Source: Parvularcula bermudensis HTCC2503 (GTDB taxonomy: Bacteria > Pseudomonadota > Alphaproteobacteria > Caulobacterales > Parvularculaceae). Taken from it: a stretch of DNA of 64,000 nt. Below the pieces are notes generated by a model that was not told the origin of the DNA, ran no database searches, and worked only from the letters and a program-made list of their open reading frames with translations. This document shows, one piece after another, positions 43,218 to 50,640 of this stretch. Made by a program: the position numbers and the translations under genes. Numbering within the stretch: the stretch's first letter is position 1; every line of letters begins with the position of its first letter. The DNA lies in the NCBI RefSeq assembly GCF_000152825.2, contig NC_014414.1, forward strand, positions 1 through 64,000, in the 5' to 3' direction.

Positions 43218-43447
43218 TCGGTCCTCCATCCTCTCGAAGTCTTTGCGGCGAGGACGACGGTCGCGCCGCGGTGGAAGGCGCGCTGCACATCGGCAGGCGC
43301 GGGGCCTTGCCGACCGAGCCTGACGATGAGGGCGCCCATGAAGGGTTGCAGAATGCGCCGGACGGGTCCGGGCGTGGGGAGCGGGCGCCCGGTGGGGGCA
43401 AGGCCAGCCGGCGCATTCTGCAATGGGGTGCGACGGAAGCGGATCAT
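43205..43447 (-). CDS. Small Arg/Pro-rich frame between traB and dsbC
   Basis: 80 codons. ATG 43447 overlaps the traB stop in ATGA and its end overlaps dsbC, so it fits the gap-free operon. The product is basic and Pro/Arg-rich with no family signature. A 16-bp inverted repeat (43346-43361 and 43408-43423) lies inside it. It may be a genuine small protein or a structured leader that couples traB to dsbC translation. Confidence 0.45.
   Translation of the reverse strand: MIRFRRTPLQNAPAGLAPTGRPLPTPGPVRRILQPFMGALIVRLGRQGPAPADVQRAFHRGATVVLAAKTSRGWRTEWEV
43346..43423. repeat. 16-bp perfect inverted repeat in traB-dsbC junction
   Basis: TTGCAGAATGCGCCGG (43346-43361) and its exact complement (43408-43423) are separated by 46 bp. 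In mRNA this would form a strong stem ahead of the dsbC ribosome-binding site. No U-run follows, so it is not a typical terminator. Confidence 0.6.
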
Positions 43448-44700
43448 TGCGTCCCTCGCGCATAGAAGCCGGACAGGAAGACGATCTCGACATCGATGCC
43501 GGTCGGCATCTCGATCACCGGCTGGTACTGCTCGGCGCGATCGATGAGGTAGTCGGAGACCGTGTCGGCTGCCGTGGCGAGCCCTTCGCCAAAGCCGCCC
43601 GCGGCGATCTCCCCGGCCGACAGATTGTCCTGACCGATGATGGTCGATCCGCCCGCGGTGCCCGCCGCGAAGATCTGATCCGTGTTGCGCGCGATGCCGC
43701 GGCCAAACCCGCCAACGACGCCAGCCACGAGCGCCTTGGAGACGATGTCCCCTTCCCGCGAGACCACCCGGCCCCTGACCCCAACCTTGCCAAGCTGGGC
43801 AATGTACCCTTCGACCGGGCTCTCGGCGACTTCGCCGTCACCCCGGTCACAGGTGATCTTCTGGAGCTTCACATAGACCCGCTCGGAGGACAGCTCCGCA
43901 TGGGCCGCCCCATTGACGAGACAGCCGGTGAGATCGACGTCCAGTTGGCGTCCGTTCTGCAGCACAGACCGCGCTGGCCCGGTAATCCGTAAAAGGACGG
44001 GTTTGGGATCGGCGGAAAGACGGACGCCGGTCGACATGTCGACGCCCACCAGCACATGTGCCGGGGCATAGGCGTTGGGCGGGACGTAATCGCCCTCATC
44101 GAGCCGGAACACCGCGGGCTCGAGGACCCGTGTGTCGAGGGCTTCCGTCGCCGCCGCGAACTGCAGGACCTGCACGGTCCGCGGGATGACCGGCTCGACG
44201 CTCAAGGGTTGGGGCGCCGCGCCCGAAGGCAGGACGCCCCGCCGCCCGAAGGGATCGCCGATGGCAGAGGGTTCGGACGTCGGCAACCCCAAGGCGGGTT
44301 CGGTGCGGGTGCTGACCGAGGCAACGCGGCCCGCCATGTCCTCCACCATGGCGGCGGCATCGTCGCGGGTCTTCTGGAGGTCGGCGCGGGTCGCGGCGAG
44401 TTCGAGGTCGCGGGAGCGCAGGGCCTCCTTGAGGGATGTGTTGTCGGCCTCGAGCCGGGAGATGGCGCCCTCCACGGCGGCAAGCCTTGTCCCGGTTTCG
44501 GAAAGAAAATCGTCCGCCATGCCAGGCGGGTTGATGACGTCGGTCATCGCCTTGCGCCGCCGTAGATCCTCCGCACGGGTTTGATTATCGGCCCCGTCGC
44601 CGGAGAAGATCCAGACGCTGGCCGCCGCGACGGCGGCCGCGCCGGCGCCGTACATCAGGAGCCGTTGCCGGGTGAGGCGCTTCTTGTTCTCCTCGCTCAC
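43444..44700 (-). CDS. traB: TraB core protein (VirB10-like)
   Basis: 418 residues. Short cytoplasmic N-terminus, one TM helix (about 16-32), a coiled-coil periplasmic stretch (about 70-120, R-L-E-A-D-N-T-S-L-K-E-A-L), a Pro-rich linker, and the VirB10-type C-terminal barrel (Y-V-P-P-N-A-Y-A-P-A-H-V-L-V-G-V-D, T-G-C-L-V-N-G-A-A-H, and G-R-V-V-S-R-E-G). TraB spans inner and outer membranes as the core scaffold. ATGA overlaps with traK and the following small frame. Confidence 0.92.
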   Translation of the reverse strand: MSEENKKRLTRQRLLMYGAGAAAVAAASVWIFSGDGADNQTRAEDLRRRKAMTDVINPPGMADDFLSETGTRLAAVEGAISRLEADNTSLKEALRSRDLELAATRADLQKTRDDAAAMVEDMAGRVASVSTRTEPALGLPTSEPSAIGDPFGRRGVLPSGAAPQPLSVEPVIPRTVQVLQFAAATEALDTRVLEPAVFRLDEGDYVPPNAYAPAHVLVGVDMSTGVRLSADPKPVLLRITGPARSVLQNGRQLDVDLTGCLVNGAAHAELSSERVYVKLQKITCDRGDGEVAESPVEGYIAQLGKVGVRGRVVSREGDIVSKALVAGVVGGFGRGIARNTDQIFAAGTAGGSTIIGQDNLSAGEIAAGGFGEGLATAADTVSDYLIDRAEQYQPVIEMPTGIDVEIVFLSGFYARGTQ

Positions 44701-45428
44701 GGCTGCCCCCGATCGACGATGAGGACGGGGACGGATGCGCCGGGACCGAGAACACGCGGTCCTTGGATGGTCACCGCCGCAACGCCCGGCGCCAGGAACA
44801 GGCTTTCCTCGATCGCCACGTCACCGCGGCTCGGATTGCGGGCAATCAGCACACGTCCCTGAAGCGCGTCGCTTTCATAGGTTGCCCGGACCGCGAGGCG
44901 CAGCGTCCCGGCGGCCCGCTCGCGAACAACCGGCCGCTTGATCTCATAGCCGTCGAGCAATGCACTGGCCCACATGGCGCGGGTCAGGGCGACGACTTCC
45001 TCATCGAGCGACGTTTCGGCAAGCGCCCGTTCCGTCTGGCGGCGGGCAAGGTCAGGGTTTCGCACCTCGATCTGGGTGGACGGCGTCGCCTTGGCCGCAA
45101 GCTCGACCTGATAAGTGTATCCTGCCCGCGTTGTGACGAAGAAGCTCGCCGCGCCGACGGCCTCGCCCTGGCGGGGCAGCCGACCGAGGGTCAGATAGAG
45201 ATCCCCCGTGGCGGGCTCGTGCTGGATCGAGAACCCGGCCCCCTCTCCGCCTTCGGCCATCTGGACCGACGCCGCGGCATCGCTCGTAAAGCGCAGCCGC
45301 GTGATCCCACTGGCGCTCACATAGCCGGTGACGACACCGCCATCGGAGGCTTCGACGATTTGTTGGGCATGGGCCGCCGCGCTAAGACAGGCCGCACTGG
45401 CGGCGGAGATAAGGAGGGTCCGAATCAT
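44697..45428 (-). CDS. traK: TraK secretin-like core protein (VirB9-like)
   Basis: 243 residues with a signal peptide (L-S-A-A-A-H-A-Q). An N-terminal beta domain includes S-A-S-G-I-T-R-L-R-F and G-D-L-Y-L-T-L, and the C-terminal part includes E-I-K-R-P-V-V and V-A-I-E-E-S-L-F-L-A-P-G-V-A-A-V, usual in TraK. It forms the outer-membrane ring with TraV and TraB. ATGA overlap with traE and traB. Confidence 0.88.
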   Translation of the reverse strand: MIRTLLISAASAACLSAAAHAQQIVEASDGGVVTGYVSASGITRLRFTSDAAASVQMAEGGEGAGFSIQHEPATGDLYLTLGRLPRQGEAVGAASFFVTTRAGYTYQVELAAKATPSTQIEVRNPDLARRQTERALAETSLDEEVVALTRAMWASALLDGYEIKRPVVRERAAGTLRLAVRATYESDALQGRVLIARNPSRGDVAIEESLFLAPGVAAVTIQGPRVLGPGASVPVLIVDRGQP

Positions 45429-46024
45429 CGCGTCGTCTCCGCTTTGATAAGCGGCGCCTTGGGCGCGCGCGCCTCGTCGGCCGTGATGGGATAGAAATCC
45501 TCGAGCCAGAGCCGCATGGCCTCGAAACGCCAGTCGGCGGCATAAAGCGCGGGATCGGAGGAGACCCGCTCGGGGCCCAGATAGGTGTGAAGCTCGCCGC
45601 GGATTTCGGAATAGAGCGTCAGCGGATCGACATAGATCTCCGCCGGATAGAAGACCGTCGCCGTCTTGGTGGCGATCAGTCGCCGTTCGGTCTCCATCAG
45701 CGCCGACTCGATCTCGCCATGGGTCGAGGGGTGCGCGAGGCGGAGAATGTTCTCTCTGAAGTAGGAGAGATTATGGGGGTGCCGGTTGAGGAACAGCCCG
45801 GCCACGTCGCGGGTCACCTGTTCAAGATATTCAGGCGACGGTGCACGGGCGCTGATCGCCGTATCGGACAGCAGCGTCGGCGTCAGGATGACATGCCGGT
45901 CGCGCGTCGCGATGAGATAGGTCTGAAGAAGGCCGGTGACGCCGAGGAGCAGCGTGAAGACAGCCAGGACGTTCCGTTGGCGGAGGGCCGTCTTGAGGCG
46001 GGTATAGGAGACGTTCGTGTCCAT
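45425..46024 (-). CDS. traE: TraE inner-membrane core protein
   Basis: 199 residues from ATG 46024 (MDTNVSYTRLKTALRQRN); the longer frame starts within traL. One TM helix (about 20-39), then a periplasmic VirB8-like domain with S-P-E-Y-L-E-Q-V-T-R-D-V-A-G-L-F-L-N-R-H-P. TraE nucleates the inner-membrane part of the channel. It begins 2 bp after traL. Confidence 0.9.
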   Translation of the reverse strand: MDTNVSYTRLKTALRQRNVLAVFTLLLGVTGLLQTYLIATRDRHVILTPTLLSDTAISARAPSPEYLEQVTRDVAGLFLNRHPHNLSYFRENILRLAHPSTHGEIESALMETERRLIATKTATVFYPAEIYVDPLTLYSEIRGELHTYLGPERVSSDPALYAADWRFEAMRLWLEDFYPITADEARAPKAPLIKAETTR

Positions 46025-46026
46025 GG

Positions 46027-46320
46027 TCAGCCCGCCAGGTCCCGCTTGTAGGAGGACAAGGTCCGCTTGAAGGCGAAGAGGCTTGAGGGCAGCACCCAAT
46101 AGGCAGCGTATCGTAAGAGGTTGAGGCTCTCGCCCTTCTTGAACTTCTTGAGCGCCCAGACACCGACAAAGCCGGCGAGGATCCCTTCGACGAAGCGCGA
46201 CAGGACGATCCCGAGCATGAAGCCGCCGATCAGGACGATAAATTCGTCGATCGTCCAGAAGGCGAGCTTTTCAGGCTCGTCGAGGGTCGCCGGGATACGG
46301 GTTCTGTCCGTCTGCGCCAT
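46027..46320 (-). CDS. traL: TraL pilus assembly protein
   Basis: 97 residues from ATG 46320. I-P-A-T-L-D-E-P-E-K-L-A-F-W-T-I-D-E is the conserved TraL opening, followed by one or two hydrophobic helices (about 27-55) and Y-W-V-L-P-S near the end. TraL is a VirB3-like inner-membrane protein. It is 127 bp after traA, the only sizeable gap in the operon, possibly an mRNA processing region. Confidence 0.88.
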   Translation of the reverse strand: MAQTDRTRIPATLDEPEKLAFWTIDEFIVLIGGFMLGIVLSRFVEGILAGFVGVWALKKFKKGESLNLLRYAAYWVLPSSLFAFKRTLSSYKRDLAG

Positions 46321-46447
46321 GATACTTGCTGCCGGATGCCGGATGTCGGATCGAGCACGCCCCCTCTGCCATCTGGCCCGGCGCCCTCTTTGCTTTCCGA
46401 GATGAAGCGTCCGATCTCGCTCCTTTGGTTCTAGGGTTGATGAAGGA

Positions 46448-46774
46448 TCAGATGAGCGCGGTGACCGAGGACTGGACGATCGGTCCACCGATCCCGGCCG
46501 AAACACCGACGGCAATGGGCACGCCGACATGGCCGAGCGACCAGCCGCTCGTTGCCATACGGACGATGCCGTAGCCGAGGGACACAAGGGCCGCGAGCTT
46601 GCCAGCCGAGCCGTTGATGTAACCGGTGATGGTCGTGACCGCCGTGTCAAAGGTGGTATCGGCACCGGCAAGGGCCGGTGCCGCCATCACCGCGGCGGCG
46701 GCGACCAGCAGCGCGCCGGCGACGACGGTCTGGGCCGCCCTCTCCGTACGCTGATGGGAAACGAAAGACTGCAT
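46448..46774 (-). CDS. traA: TraA-like conjugative pilin
   Basis: 108 residues. Long signal region ending A-A-P-A-L-A before G-A-D-T-T-F, then a mature protein of about 70 residues with two hydrophobic helices (G-K-L-A-A-L-V-S-L-G-Y-G-I and V-G-V-P-I-A-V-G-V-S-A-G-I-G), as in F-type and TraA/TrbC-type pilins. First gene of the operon. A palindrome lies in its 5' region. The S26 peptidase of this operon may process it. Confidence 0.8.
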   Translation of the reverse strand: MQSFVSHQRTERAAQTVVAGALLVAAAAVMAAPALAGADTTFDTAVTTITGYINGSAGKLAALVSLGYGIVRMATSGWSLGHVGVPIAVGVSAGIGGPIVQSSVTALI

Positions 46775-47169
46775 GGATGGGTTTCCTTATGATGACGCCG
46801 GAACCGTTCCGGCCCGCTCATCAAGAAACAGAATTCCCAGACGATCAAACTGTTTTGTCTACGGAATATATGGCCTGAACGGCCACGATCTGGCCGTCTG
46901 GGCAAGGCGTTCACGTAAACCGGGCCGTGAAAATCGGACCACACGCTGAACGCGAAAATACGGGGCGTTTGCGGCGTTTCGTCTTGCCGCCACGGCAAGA
47001 CCCTTTCGCTCAGCGAAAGGTGCTGGCCCTCACCGCCTCATCACAAATCATTACAGAGCCGTCGGCGTGCGGAACGGCGCAAGCTGCGCTAGGATATGGC
47101 CGGGTACGCGACATGAGAGAAAGAATCGCGGCCTATGGAAACGTCCAGACTGGAAAGGGCATCGCGCCC
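46775..47169. other. Divergent regulatory region before traA operon
   Basis: 395 bp between the leftward traA operon and the rightward small gene at 47170. It holds the palindrome at 46797-46813 and A+T-richer stretches around 46830-46880 that likely contain the traA promoter. An upstream in-frame extension of the 47170 gene covers part of it but shows no coding character. Confidence 0.5.
46797..46813. promoter_or_regulatory. 17-bp palindrome upstream of traA
   Basis: GCCGGAAC-C-GTTCCGGC: 8-bp perfect arms around one base, 23-39 bp before the traA start codon. A dimeric regulator site is likely, either repressing the transfer operon or acting as a leader hairpin. The nearby XRE protein is one candidate to bind it; this is inference. 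Confidence 0.5.
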
Positions 47170-47559
47170 ATGGAGACCCATCAGATCCGCCTGTCCGCCG
47201 ACGGGGACTTTCAGTCCTGTCTCCAGGCGGTGCGGCGGCGGGCCTGCAGCCTCGGGGTCTCGACGGGAAAGATCACGGACATCGTGCGAGCAGCGCTTTT
47301 GAGCGCGTCGGGGCCCGAGCTGATCCGCTTTGGGAAGCGGCATGACTGCACCTCTCTAACCGCGCCAGCTCGCGCCCCGAAAGCGGCATCGGTCGAAGTC
47401 TCTGGACCGTCGGCCATGAAGCTCAAGCAGCTCCTGGGCGAACTCATCGGCGAAGCGCCCTTTGACGCATCCCTCCGGGTCGTTGTTCATGCGAGCGTCC
47501 GCCTGCTCGCCGAGCGCGACGATGACGCCTTCCGATCTGCCTTCACGCGCAAAACCTGA
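47170..47559 (+). CDS. Unknown small protein, transfer-region regulator candidate
   Basis: 129 residues from ATG 47170, preceded by GGAAAGG; an ATG at 47113 would add 19 residues. The N-terminal part, M-E-T-H-Q-I-R-L-S-A-D-G-D-F, then A-V-R-R-R-A-C-S-L-G-V-S-T-G-K-I-T-D-I-V-R-A-A-L, resembles a strand-helix-helix DNA-binding arrangement. No family is recognised with confidence. It is divergent from traA. Confidence 0.55.
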   Translation: METHQIRLSADGDFQSCLQAVRRRACSLGVSTGKITDIVRAALLSASGPELIRFGKRHDCTSLTAPARAPKAASVEVSGPSAMKLKQLLGELIGEAPFDASLRVVVHASVRLLAERDDDAFRSAFTRKT

Positions 47560-47583
47560 TTCAGCGGACTTTGCTGATTCTAC

Positions 47584-47612
47584 TTGTCAAGATTTTGTTT
47601 TCCCCAGATACT
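47584..47612 (+). promoter_or_regulatory. Putative promoter of the XRE regulator
   Basis: TTGTCA (47584-47589), 17-bp spacer, GATACT (47607-47612), 24 bp before the XRE ATG. Two direct CTGATTC repeats at 47556-47562 and 47574-47580, 18 bp apart, lie just upstream and could be operator half-sites. Confidence 0.55.
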
Positions 47613-47635
47613 TTGCGGCGAAGCAGGGTTGAGGG

Positions 47636-48094
47636 ATGGAAGGACCAGCCGATATTTGCCCAAGCGCGGCGCGCATTGCCCAGAGACTGGGAAACAGACT
47701 TCTCATGGCGCGCCTTCGCCGCGGGCTCTCGCAAACCCATCTGGCCGAGATGGTCGGGATCGGTTCTGGGTCCACCATTGCCAAGTTTGAAGCTGGCAAA
47801 CGTCCCCCCTCTCTTCCTACACTGATCAAGCTCGCGGCCGCGCTCGAGATCGAGACCCCTGCGCTCCTTGACGGGCTCGACGACCGACAGCTTCCGGCCG
47901 AAGACCCCTCTCCTCTCGACGGCGCGATCGTGCTGGAACTCATCCGTAGGCGCGCGGTCACCCTCGAGAGCCCTCACATCCGAAAGGTCGTCTACAGCAA
48001 TCTCGACAAGCTCGATGACCGGACACTGCGGCGTCTCCTTGAAGATCTAGCGGGCGGTGGGCCTGGATCGAACGATGGCAGCCACGCCGCCTAG
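47636..48094 (+). CDS. XRE-family transcriptional regulator
   Basis: 152 residues. A Cro/CI helix-turn-helix at about 18-75: R-L-G-N-R-L-L-M-A-R-L-R-R-G-L-S-Q-T-H-L-A-E-M-V-G-I-G-S-G-S-T-I-A-K-F-E, then P-S-L-P-T-L-I-K-L-A-A-A-L. The C-terminal 70 residues are helical and probably dimerise. It is the only clear transcriptional regulator in the ICE part of the window besides the antitoxin, so it is the prime candidate for controlling excision or transfer. The 3' end overlaps a convergent small gene by 4 bp. Confidence 0.85.
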   Translation: MEGPADICPSAARIAQRLGNRLLMARLRRGLSQTHLAEMVGIGSGSTIAKFEAGKRPPSLPTLIKLAAALEIETPALLDGLDDRQLPAEDPSPLDGAIVLELIRRRAVTLESPHIRKVVYSNLDKLDDRTLRRLLEDLAGGGPGSNDGSHAA

Positions 48095-48369
48095 GCCGAC
48101 CCGTGGTCAGGGCATTGCGGACAGGGCGAAAGGTGCACACGCCTCTTCGCGACCTTGCGCTTGCCGACCTCGTCCCTCGAAAGGATCGCAACCTCGTAGT
48201 AGATCGGCGACCAATTATAGACCTTGCCGATCAGCCGGCAGGGCTCGCCGGGGATCGGCTCCCGCGCGATCGGTGCCTGAAGGCCCTGATATTCTTGCGG
48301 CGTCGCTGGCTTGGAGGAGCGACGCATCGAAGGGGTCGGGTCCGGCATGCCGGATCGGTCGTCGGGCAC
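48091..48369 (-). CDS. Unknown small protein
   Basis: 92 residues from GTG 48369, which has GGAGAG upstream; an ATG at 48351 is the alternative, and the frame is open further up to 48555. The core reads G-K-V-Y-N-W-S-P-I-Y-Y-E-V-A-I-L-S-R-D-E-V and the end C-P-Q-C-P-D-H-G, a possible half zinc site. I do not recognise it. It is convergent with the XRE gene. Confidence 0.45.
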   Translation of the reverse strand: MPDDRSGMPDPTPSMRRSSKPATPQEYQGLQAPIAREPIPGEPCRLIGKVYNWSPIYYEVAILSRDEVGKRKVAKRRVHLSPCPQCPDHGSA

Positions 48370-48553
48370 ACCGGTCTCTCCCCGTGTTGAACAAAGGCCA
48401 CTCGCGCTAAAATTGCGCTCATCCGTTGATAAAGCACGGACCAAACCGGACGGATTAGGGCGTCGGCATTTACCAAGCCGGTAGCCCGCGACGCGACGGA
48501 CCCGTCTCCATAGGATCGCACGGCTTTCCTCGCTGCGTCCGCTCGACGTCGTC

Positions 48554-48781
48554 ATGCCGCGCGAACCCGACAGTCTTGAGCGCCTCTACGAAGCCCGGCG
48601 CATTGCTGCCCATGTGGTCCGCTGTTGCGGCCCCAGCTATCGCGGCCTTTTCCAGCGCCTCGACCAGGAAATCGCCCAGCGCGAAGAGGAAGAGACCCGG
48701 CTCATGGCCTGCCTCAGCGCGACGCGACCTCATCATCGAGCCGCTCGAAGATCTCGGGCGAGAACGGGTGGGCGATCTTGA
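48554..48781 (+). CDS. Small unknown protein overlapping integrase 3' end
   Basis: 75 residues: L-E-R-L-Y-E-A-R-R-I-A-A-H-V-V then C-G-P-S-Y-R-G-L-F-Q-R-L-D-Q-E-I-A-Q-R-E-E-E-E, a plausible helical protein, with a basic tail that lies antisense to the integrase C-terminus (68-bp overlap). No family recognised and no strong ribosome-binding site. The first 50 residues look genuinely coding. Confidence 0.45.
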   Translation: MPREPDSLERLYEARRIAAHVVRCCGPSYRGLFQRLDQEIAQREEEETRLMACLSATRPHHRAARRSRARTGGRS

Positions 48782-50195
48782 GAAGCTCATCCCGCCGATA
48801 GGCGAGTGAACCGCCATCACCGTAAACGGGCCGGGTCGTCTTATGCCCCATCAGGAGGCAACGCAGCCCATAGTCGATATTGGCCTCCTGCATCCGCTTC
48901 TCGAAGGCGTGCCGGAACGAATAGATGACATGATCCGGTGTCGGAAAAAGACCGCGGCGTCGAAATCCCTTCATCATATTGGCGGAGAAGAGCTCGCTCT
49001 TGTCCTGATAGCGGGGGAAGCCGCCCCGGGCACGCTTGGCCGCCTCCAACGCGACACCGACCAGCGGAATCTCGCGGGCCGAGGTCAGCGTCTTGATCTC
49101 GCGGCTGGTCCGGGCCCGGATGGCGATGTGAGGCACAGCCGCCTCGAGCACGATATCCTCCAACTGCAGATTGATGATCTCGCTCGGGCGACATCCGGTT
49201 TCGATCAGCATATAGGTGATGACCTGGAGGTCGAGATTGAGACCGAGCAGCGCACCTGGCTTCAGGATCCGGCTCCGGACCCAGTCATTCTCGAAGGGCG
49301 GCACTTCGGTCCGCGACTTCGCCTTGAAGTGGATGCCGCGAAAGGGGTTCGGACGCTCTTCCTCGCCGATATGCTTGAAATAGGACGTGTACAGCGTCCG
49401 GATATTGCCGATATGGCGGTTCGCCGTGTTCGGTGCCACGGGCTTGGCCTTGGGATCGGTGGGCTTCACCTGGGCCGACCACCAGCGCTGATAATCGAGG
49501 GCATGGTCTCTCGTGATCTCGGTGAGGACGAGATCGCCGACCTGGTCGATGAAGTAGCCGATTGAGGTGCGCTTGGTCTTCTCCCAGCTGTAGCGCTGGC
49601 GGGGTGACTTGTAGAGGGTGTCGTTGAAGGCGATCTCACGCAGATAGATCTCGAACGCATCGGAGACCCTGACCGGCGGCTGCGGGGCACCGCCCAGAAG
49701 CGCCTCGGCTTCCCGCGGCGCGATGTCATCGCTGTGGCTCCGCTCCCGGACGGCGAGCAGCCGCTCGACCAGGTCGTCGAGGTCGGGGGTCGCAGCGAGG
49801 CGGTCGACTGTCCGGTAGGTGAAGCCCGCCGCCAGCGCCCGGGTCTGGGCGGCCTTGTGCCGCTGACGCAGCGCCCCCAGGGCCTCGGCTCCACCCTCCC
49901 CGGCAGCGGCCAGGGCCAGCCCTTGCCAATAGGCATCGTCGGCCTCGGCCAGATGGTCACGGCGCAGGCGAGCCACTTCCAGAGAGTCCGTCCCCAGACT
50001 TTCTCTGATTGTGCCGCGGGTATCGAGATGGGCAAAACGGGTCGGGACGCGGCGGCAATACCACCATCTCCGGCCGCGTGATTTGAGGTAGCGATCGGCG
50101 TCGGACCGGCTCACCATGAGCAGCGGTGTAGCACGTTTTGTAGCCATTTTGTAGCACGATTTCCCCGGTTGGGGCGCGCCACTCACGCGGAGCAA
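48714..50195 (-). CDS. int: ICE tyrosine recombinase/integrase
   Basis: 493 residues; inner ATGs at 50147 and 50117 are possible starts. The N-terminal part (Y-L-K-S-R-G-R-R-W-W-Y-C-R-R-V-P) and a core-binding SAM-like domain (about 165-265) precede the catalytic domain: E-T-G-C-R-P-S-E-I (Arg I), Y-S-F-R-H-A-F (Arg II, with Tyr where His is usual), L-M-G-H-K-T and a following tyrosine in P-V-Y-G-D. It would recombine attP with the tRNA-Asp 3' end. It sits between the small ICE genes and the tRNA and reads into the element. No excisionase was recognised. Confidence 0.9.
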   Translation of the reverse strand: MLRVSGAPQPGKSCYKMATKRATPLLMVSRSDADRYLKSRGRRWWYCRRVPTRFAHLDTRGTIRESLGTDSLEVARLRRDHLAEADDAYWQGLALAAAGEGGAEALGALRQRHKAAQTRALAAGFTYRTVDRLAATPDLDDLVERLLAVRERSHSDDIAPREAEALLGGAPQPPVRVSDAFEIYLREIAFNDTLYKSPRQRYSWEKTKRTSIGYFIDQVGDLVLTEITRDHALDYQRWWSAQVKPTDPKAKPVAPNTANRHIGNIRTLYTSYFKHIGEEERPNPFRGIHFKAKSRTEVPPFENDWVRSRILKPGALLGLNLDLQVITYMLIETGCRPSEIINLQLEDIVLEAAVPHIAIRARTSREIKTLTSAREIPLVGVALEAAKRARGGFPRYQDKSELFSANMMKGFRRRGLFPTPDHVIYSFRHAFEKRMQEANIDYGLRCLLMGHKTTRPVYGDGGSLAYRRDELLKIAHPFSPEIFERLDDEVASR

Positions 50196-50248
50196 ACGAG
50201 AAAACCGTTTGCTTTCAATACTTTGGCCAATTTCTGATTAGCAGAAAA

Positions 50249-50325
50249 TGGCGCGAGTGACGGGGCTCGAACCCGCGACCTCCGGCGTGACAGGCCGGCA
50301 CTCTAACCAACTGAGCTACACCCGC
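50249..50325 (-). tRNA. tRNA-Asp (GTC), ICE attachment site
   Basis: 77 nt with encoded CCA. Acceptor stem GCGGGTG/CACTCGC, D arm with AGTTGGTTAGAG, anticodon loop CTGTCAC giving anticodon GTC, and T arm with GGTTCGAGC. The 3' end faces the integrase, so the ICE lies at the 3' side and restores or keeps the tRNA sequence. The exact core repeat needs the other ICE end. Confidence 0.95.
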
Positions 50326-50640
50326 GCATTGCACCTTCGTGCGAGAGCCGAGTGCTAATGATCGCGGCCTCTCAGGTCAAGCGGGATCTCGCGCGTTTCT
50401 CGCCCCAAATCAAAGGCCCCCCAGCCGCCCCTATCGGACCACCAATAAGGGTCTCCCGCCGTGGGGGGGCGCCTTTCCATCTGGCGGGCCTTCTTTACAG
50501 CGATCGTTATAGGCCCTAGGGGGCTGACACTATCGGCGCGTCCTTTGCGACGCTCTCCTGTTCAAAGACTTTTCGCTGGTTTGGGGACCAAAGGCCTTCC
50601 TCTTGCACAGACAGCGTCGTGACCATGCCTTAGATAAACC
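50326..50640. other. Intergenic region between tRNA-Asp and RNA helicase
   Basis: 315 bp. Apart from the tRNA promoter it holds a possible hairpin with CCCGCC / GGCGGG arms around 50457-50492 followed by CCTTCTTT. No gene-like frame with support was found. It should carry the promoter of the GTG-started helicase gene. Confidence 0.4.
50352..50380 (-). promoter_or_regulatory. Putative tRNA-Asp promoter
   Basis: On the minus strand, CTTGACC, a strong alphaproteobacterial -35, is followed by 17 bp and a weak TAGCAC as -10, ending about 27 bp before the tRNA 5' end. Confidence 0.5.

Larger units (their letters stand above)
1..50259. mobile_element. ICE integrated at tRNA-Asp (left end outside window)
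   Basis: A full conjugation gene set (MobF relaxase, TraD-type coupling protein, F-type secretion genes), a ParB-like protein, ArdC, a toxin-antitoxin pair, an XRE regulator and a tyrosine integrase lie contiguous with the 3' end of tRNA-Asp. The integrase starts about 55 bp from the tRNA 3' end and is transcribed away from it, the usual layout of tRNA-targeting elements. Genes beyond the tRNA are housekeeping genes, so the right boundary is placed in the 3' part of the tRNA. The left boundary, where a repeat of the tRNA 3' end is expected, is not in the window. Cargo genes between 13.9 and 28.6 kb have lower G+C than the backbone. That this is an ICE and not an integrated plasmid remnant is inference. 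Confidence 0.85.

Noticed and set aside
46927-47169. Upstream extension of the small gene at 47170
   Set aside because: The segment lacks coding character; GGAAAGG supports ATG 47170.
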